From NCBI GenBank assembly GCA_013112585.1, contig JABFGH010000010.1, positions 62,001-126,000 on the forward strand: a stretch of 64,000 nt of DNA. The letters run 5' to 3'. Shown piece by piece: positions 59,643 to 64,000 of this stretch. This stretch comes from Ignavibacteriota bacterium. Its GTDB lineage: Bacteria; Bacteroidota; Ignavibacteria; Ignavibacteriales; Melioribacteraceae. The first letter of the stretch is position 1; each line of letters begins with the position of its first letter. The notes below the pieces were generated by a model. It had not been told where the DNA came from and searched no databases. It was given only the letters and a program-made list of their open reading frames with translations. The translations under genes were made by a program, and so were the position numbers.

Positions 59643-60563
59643 TTGGGATTATTAATAGTCGGTTCTGTAGCACTTGACACAATTGAAACACCTTATGATA
59701 AAATAGATAACGCACTTGGCGGTTCAACAACTTACATTTCTGTAGCATCAAGTTACTTTACTGATCCGGTTGATATAATCGGTGTTGTAGGCGATGATTT
59801 TGACGAAGCACATATAAAAATGTTAAAGAGACACAACATTGGAATGGATGGACTGCAGATAATTAAAGGCGGCAAAACTTTCCGCTGGGGCGGCAGATAC
59901 CATGAAAATTTTAATGTCCGCGATACACTTTTCACCGACTTAAATGTGTTCGAAACATTTGATCCTAAAATTCCGGAAAACCTCCGCAACGCAGAATATG
60001 TAGTGCTTGGAAATATCCATCCAGCCTTGCAGATGAATGTGCTTGATCAAATGAACGACCCCGAATTTATTGTCTGCGATACAATGAACTTGTGGATAGA
60101 TATTTCAAAAAATGAATTGCTCGAAGTTATCAAGCGTGTTGATATTTTGATCATTAACGATTCCGAAGCGCAAATGCTTTCAGGTGAACCGAATATTATT
60201 AAAGCTGCAAAAATGATACAGGATATGGGTCCCGAATATTTAATAATTAAAAAGGGTGAACACGGCGCACTTCTATTCGGAGATGATAATATTTTTTCAG
60301 CTCCCGCATTTCCAATGTTCAACGTTTTTGATCCGACCGGAGCAGGAGATACTTTTGCCGGCGGATTTGCAGGTTATCTCCACAAGAAAAAAGATCTAAG
60401 TTTTGAATCTATGAAGCAGGCTGTAATTTACGGAAGTACACTCGCTTCATTCTGTGTTGAAAAATTCAGCACCAAGGGAATTGAAGATTTACCGAAAGAA
60501 AAAATTTATGAAAGATTTACCGCATTCAGAGACTTGAGTAGGTTCGAAGATGGGCAGCTTTAA
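59643..60563 (+). CDS. PfkB-family sugar or nucleoside kinase
   Basis: About 306 residues from a TTG at 59643, six bases after GGAG; an ATG at 59631 is in frame but contains that ribosome site. Ribokinase fold with GLLIVGSVALDTIETP at the start, LGGSTTYISVASSYF, and the active-site DPTGAGDTFAGGFAGYL near residue 230 with the catalytic Asp. It overlaps mtnA by 14 bases. The context suggests a substrate such as methylthioribose or 5-deoxyribose, for which PfkB-type kinases are not the textbook enzyme; this is inference. Confidence 0.88.
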   Translation: MGLLIVGSVALDTIETPYDKIDNALGGSTTYISVASSYFTDPVDIIGVVGDDFDEAHIKMLKRHNIGMDGLQIIKGGKTFRWGGRYHENFNVRDTLFTDLNVFETFDPKIPENLRNAEYVVLGNIHPALQMNVLDQMNDPEFIVCDTMNLWIDISKNELLEVIKRVDILIINDSEAQMLSGEPNIIKAAKMIQDMGPEYLIIKKGEHGALLFGDDNIFSAPAFPMFNVFDPTGAGDTFAGGFAGYLHKKKDLSFESMKQAVIYGSTLASFCVEKFSTKGIEDLPKEKIYERFTAFRDLSRFEDGQL

Positions 60564-61551
60564 AACCATGGAGTTTGCTGATAATAAATTAATTCTGCTG
60601 GATCAAACAAAACTTCCTTTAGTTGAGGAATATATTTCCACTGATGATCATGGAAGGATTGCCATTGCAATTGAACGGCTTGAAGTACGAGGAGCACCGG
60701 CAATTGGTGTTGCTGCTGCCTATGGAATTGCACTTGGTATGAAAAACTCGAATGGCAAGGATGTGGAACAGTTCGGTAAAGTTTATCAAAGATTAAAAAT
60801 TACACGTCCAACAGCCGTAAATTTATTCTGGGCTCTCGATGAGATGAAAAATGCATTTGAATCATCCGCAGCAAGTGAAAACATATATAAGGTCCTTTTA
60901 CAAAAGGCAAAAGATATCCATCAAGATGATATTGATAAATGCGATGGAATGGCAAAAAACGGTTTGCAGATATTCAAAAAAAGATCAGTTGTTTTGACTC
61001 ATTGCAATACCGGTCAATTAGCAACTGGCGGCGGCGGTACAGCTTTCTATGTAATTAAAAATGCTTTCGAAAATAATTTGGTTGAATTTGTCTATGCCGA
61101 TGAAACCAGACCTCTGCTGCAAGGTTCCAGATTAACAGCTTTTGAATTGGAGAAAGCGGGAATTCCATTTGCAATTAATACAGATTCAACAGCGGCGTTT
61201 TTGATGAAGCAGAATAAAATTGATCTGGTGATCACGGGAGCTGATAGAATTGCCGCAAATGGTGATTCGGCAAATAAGATCGGTACGTACAATCTTGCCG
61301 TACTTTGTAAACATCACAACATCCCGTTTTACATTGCAGCGCCGACTTCAACTATTGATTATAATTGCAAAGATGGATCGGAAATAAAAATTGAAGAAAG
61401 AGACAAAAAGGAAGTGACAGAAATAAACGGTACGCCGATCACAAAAAATGAATACAATGTTTACTCCCCGGCATTTGATGTTACTCCCGCCGAACTGATA
61501 ACCGGAATTATTACGGAAGAAAAATTACACTCACCCCCTTATAATTTTTAA
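60550..61551 (+). CDS. mtnA: S-methyl-5-thioribose-1-phosphate isomerase
   Basis: 333 residues of the MtnA/eIF2B-like family. Catalytic Cys152 is in LTHCNTGQLATGGGGTA and Asp232 in VITGADRIAANGDSANKIGTY; LEVRGAPAIGVAAAYGI and RPTAVNLFWALDEM are further landmarks. It converts methylthioribose-1-phosphate to the ribulose form in methionine salvage; some relatives act on 5-deoxyribose-1-phosphate. The start could also be the ATG at 60568. It overlaps the kinase gene and is followed by recO after one base. Confidence 0.94.
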   Translation: MGSFKTMEFADNKLILLDQTKLPLVEEYISTDDHGRIAIAIERLEVRGAPAIGVAAAYGIALGMKNSNGKDVEQFGKVYQRLKITRPTAVNLFWALDEMKNAFESSAASENIYKVLLQKAKDIHQDDIDKCDGMAKNGLQIFKKRSVVLTHCNTGQLATGGGGTAFYVIKNAFENNLVEFVYADETRPLLQGSRLTAFELEKAGIPFAINTDSTAAFLMKQNKIDLVITGADRIAANGDSANKIGTYNLAVLCKHHNIPFYIAAPTSTIDYNCKDGSEIKIEERDKKEVTEINGTPITKNEYNVYSPAFDVTPAELITGIITEEKLHSPPYNF

Positions 61552-61552
61552 C

Positions 61553-62287
61553 ATGGCAGAAATTCTAAAAACAGAAGCGCTCGTGCTCCGTAAAATAAAT
61601 TTCGGAGATTCAAGCAATATTGGTTCATTCTATTCGAGGGATCTCGGAAAAATATCGGCTATAATTAAAGGTGCACGATCTCCAAAATCAAAAATGGGTA
61701 AAATTGCCGATGTACTTAACCGTGTTGAAATTGTTATTTATAAAAAAGAGAGCCGGGAAGTTCAGCTAATCAGTCAAATTGATTTGGTGAGTCACTATCC
61801 CTCAATTAAAGATGATCTTGATAAACTTAAATATGCATCTGCAATTTTAGAATTGATAAATGAGTTTGTACTTGAGAATGAGACCAACGATAAACTTTAC
61901 AGAGGTACAACCAAAATACTGGATATGATAAACGCAAATAGCCAGCCGCTTTTCTTATTCAGCAAATATTTTATATTTTTTATCAACCAAATTGGTTTTG
62001 AAATTGAGTTTGAGAAATGCCAATCATGCGAAAAGCAATTGAACGGAAAAACTAAAGTGGGGTTTAATTATGAGGCAGGATTTTATTGTCCCGAATGCTC
62101 AAATGATCATCTAATTTCATTTGAATTTTCGGCGGAACTTTTTGAACTGCTAATTTGTCTAAGCTCCAAAAGAAATGATTGTTCGTTAAATGATAATTAC
62201 TTAAAAAAAATTGTGATATTTTTAGAAAAATTTTTAATATATCACATGCCGGAATTCAAAGGATTACAATCATTAAAAATGTTTTAA
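61553..62287 (+). CDS. recO: DNA repair protein RecO
   Basis: 244 residues. N-terminal OB fold with KTEALVLRKINFGDSSNIGS and GKISAIIKGARSPKSKMG, a helical middle, and a zinc site CQSC...CPEC at about 159-184. RecO loads RecA on SSB-coated DNA in the RecFOR pathway. It starts one base after mtnA and is followed by htrA after 27 bases. Confidence 0.94.
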   Translation: MAEILKTEALVLRKINFGDSSNIGSFYSRDLGKISAIIKGARSPKSKMGKIADVLNRVEIVIYKKESREVQLISQIDLVSHYPSIKDDLDKLKYASAILELINEFVLENETNDKLYRGTTKILDMINANSQPLFLFSKYFIFFINQIGFEIEFEKCQSCEKQLNGKTKVGFNYEAGFYCPECSNDHLISFEFSAELFELLICLSSKRNDCSLNDNYLKKIVIFLEKFLIYHMPEFKGLQSLKMF

Positions 62288-62314
62288 CTAAATTATAAAG
62301 TAAGGAGTAAATAA

Positions 62315-63811
62315 ATGAAGGCTGGAAAATTTATTGGTGCAATGTCATTGATAGTTATTGGTGTTATTTTCGGTGCTGTGTTAGTTTCAAATTTCGGGTT
62401 GGTAAGACCAAGCTATGCTGATGTAAATATTGGAAAAGAAACCGCCCCGGTTCAGCAAGTTGACCCATCGGCACAAGCTTTTAATAATGCGTTCGTAAAC
62501 GTTGCCGAAAAAGTAACACCTTCGATCGTGCAAATAAGGGTGATTACAAAAACTACACAAAAAACCCCCGACATATTCAAATTTTTCCACAATTTTAGAG
62601 ATGATATTCCACGTCGACAGCAAGGCGGCGGCAGTGGAGTTATAATTTCTTCCGATGGATATATCTTAACAAATAATCATGTTGTTGAAAATGCAACTGA
62701 AGTTGAAGTGGCGCTTTACGATAAAAGAAAATTTGATGCTGAAGTTATTGGACTTGATCCGCTTACTGATCTTGCCGTAATTAAAATTAATGCCGAAGAC
62801 TTACCTGCAGTTCATTTTGGAGATTCTGAACAATTGAAAGTCGGTCAGTGGGTAATGGCAATTGGCAACCCGCTTGCACTTACCTCAACGGTAACAGCCG
62901 GTATCATAAGTGCAAAAGGAAGAAGTCTGCGTCTTATTAAAGATAATGCAGGCGTTGAATACTTTATTCAAACAGATGCGGCAATTAACCCCGGCAATAG
63001 CGGCGGTGCATTGGTTGATCTTTCCGGTTCCGTAATCGGTATTAATTCCGCAATTGCTACAAACGGTATTTCAGGAAGTTATATCGGTTATGGTTTCGCA
63101 ATTCCAATTAATCTTGCAAAGGCTGTTTCTCAAGATCTAATTGCTCACGGAAAAGTCAGCAGAGGCTACATAGGCGTAAGCATTATGGAAGTTGATGCTT
63201 CAATGGCTAAGGCGGTTGGATTAGAAAAACCAATGGGAGTTTTAATTCAATCTGTAGTTGAAGATGGTGCTGCTTCTAAGGAAGATATTCAAGCCGGAGA
63301 TATTATTCTTAAAGTTGATGACAAGGAAGTGAATCAAGGAAATGAATTGCAGAATTATGTTGCAAGTCAGCGTGCCGGACAAACTGTAACTTTAGAGATC
63401 TACCGAGACGGTGAAAAAATTGAAAGAGAAGTAACTCTTAAAGCACCCGATGGCGAAAGTGTTGATGAAGTAGCAGCAGTTGAAAAGAAATCTAAAAAGA
63501 AAAAAGATGTTGAAATCAAAGAGAAGAATTTCTCCAACATTGGTATGACTGTTAAAAATATGACTGAAAGTCAGTACGATGCCTACGAGGTTGATAACGG
63601 TGTTCTGATAAGCAAAGTTGAAACTTACAGTGAGGCTTATAACCAAAGGCTGTTTGCAGGATTAGTAATTGTAACGGTTGATAAAAAGGAAGTTGATTCT
63701 GTAACAGAATTTGAAAGTATTATTGAAGATAAAAGAGGCGATGCCGTTCTGCTTAAAGTTGTTGACAAAGAAGGCAACGCGAGATTTGTAGGTTTAGAAA
63801 TTAAAGAATAA
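62315..63811 (+). CDS. Periplasmic serine protease of the HtrA/DegQ (Do) family
   Basis: 498 residues. N-terminal membrane segment or signal (about 5-27), trypsin-like domain with His122 in LTNNHVVENA, Asp152 in DPLTDLAVIKI and Ser229 in INPGNSGGALVDLSG, then two PDZ domains (about 283-380 and 405-495). It degrades or refolds damaged envelope proteins. A Lys-rich linker (KKSKKKKDVEIKEK) separates the PDZ domains. AAGGAG precedes the ATG; a terminator follows. Confidence 0.95.
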   Translation: MKAGKFIGAMSLIVIGVIFGAVLVSNFGLVRPSYADVNIGKETAPVQQVDPSAQAFNNAFVNVAEKVTPSIVQIRVITKTTQKTPDIFKFFHNFRDDIPRRQQGGGSGVIISSDGYILTNNHVVENATEVEVALYDKRKFDAEVIGLDPLTDLAVIKINAEDLPAVHFGDSEQLKVGQWVMAIGNPLALTSTVTAGIISAKGRSLRLIKDNAGVEYFIQTDAAINPGNSGGALVDLSGSVIGINSAIATNGISGSYIGYGFAIPINLAKAVSQDLIAHGKVSRGYIGVSIMEVDASMAKAVGLEKPMGVLIQSVVEDGAASKEDIQAGDIILKVDDKEVNQGNELQNYVASQRAGQTVTLEIYRDGEKIEREVTLKAPDGESVDEVAAVEKKSKKKKDVEIKEKNFSNIGMTVKNMTESQYDAYEVDNGVLISKVETYSEAYNQRLFAGLVIVTVDKKEVDSVTEFESIIEDKRGDAVLLKVVDKEGNARFVGLEIKE

Positions 63812-63831
63812 AAAATAAGTTTCACTCAATT

Positions 63832-63862
63832 AAAAGCGTCCAATTGTTGGACGCTTTTTTTA
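63832..63862 (+). terminator. Rho-independent terminator
   Basis: AAAAGCGTCCAA at 63832-63843, loop TTG, TTGGACGCTTTT at 63847-63858, then further T. Confidence 0.95.
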
Positions 63863-63895
63863 TATTTGCCTATCAAAAAAACATTAAGAGTTATA

Positions 63896-64000
63896 ATGAT
63901 TAGATATCTTACTGCAGGTGAATCACATGGCAAAGGTTTAGTTACAATTGTAGAAGGCTTTCCTTCCAATGTGCCTATCGATCTTGAAAAAATAAATTTG
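63896..64000 (+). CDS. aroC: Chorismate synthase, N-terminal 35 residues only
   Basis: An ATG at 63896 opens [20 protein letters not shown], then [15 protein letters not shown] to the window edge. GESHG near the start is the chorismate synthase signature involved in FMN/EPSP binding. AAGAG precedes the ATG. The rest of the gene lies outside the window. Confidence 0.93.
   Translation, partial: MIRYLTAGESHGKGLVTIVEGFPSNVPIDLEKINL

Overview
The window is AT-rich DNA from a Bacteroidota/Chlorobi-side bacterium, most probably an Ignavibacteria relative. The clues are four exported proteins ending in the QNYPNPFNP or NFPNPFNP type C-terminal (type IX secretion, type A) sorting domain, two probable promoters of the TTG-N20-TAnnTTTG form, frequent TTG and GTG starts, and a gene repertoire of a free-living Gram-negative heterotroph. 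This assignment rests on sequence style, not on a database search.

Layout. 1-1368: three reverse-strand exported proteins, the first cut by the window edge. 1827-5671: an OmpA-like protein, a GlsB-type membrane protein, then a lipoprotein / ECF sigma / anti-sigma operon. 5974-9325: two tandem FG-GAP proteins with sorting domains. 9513-17314: a six-gene operon whose products nearly all carry export signals: CHASE2 membrane protein, FecR-like/TPR protein, papain-type protease, small anchored protein, Ig-caspase, and a sorting-domain surface protein. This is the best candidate for an undescribed system. 17737-19590: another sorting-domain protein behind a near-consensus sigma-54 promoter. 20429-33342: housekeeping genes (POT transporter, purC, pgsA, pgpA, cinA, thpR, recA, recX, acyl-CoA dehydrogenase, guaB, glycosyltransferase, purD). 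33398-35051: two REP-associated tyrosine transposases either side of a HIT protein. 35148-39360: reverse-strand sigma-54 regulator, putative membrane-associated protein, clpP, tig and tRNA-Leu. 39557-44452: murA, a polytopic HELVH metallopeptidase and a CCA-adding enzyme. 44607-51850: a TolC / HlyD / ABC export system with three FtsX-type permeases. 52682-56155: a large outer-membrane beta protein. 57026-59187: an accessory patch with a Nudix enzyme, a lipoprotein, a broken lipoprotein and a BrnT/BrnA toxin-antitoxin pair. 59643-64000: pfkB-type kinase, mtnA, recO, htrA and the start of aroC.

The second theme is short palindromic DNA. Intergenic gaps at 51851-52681, 56156-57025 and 57491-59630 are crowded with different inverted-repeat families, some nested in each other. 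Three palindromes lie in frame inside the sorting domain of the second FG-GAP protein. The two RAYT transposases are natural candidates for mobilising at least some of these; one is itself bracketed by the same 16-bp palindrome in opposite orientations.
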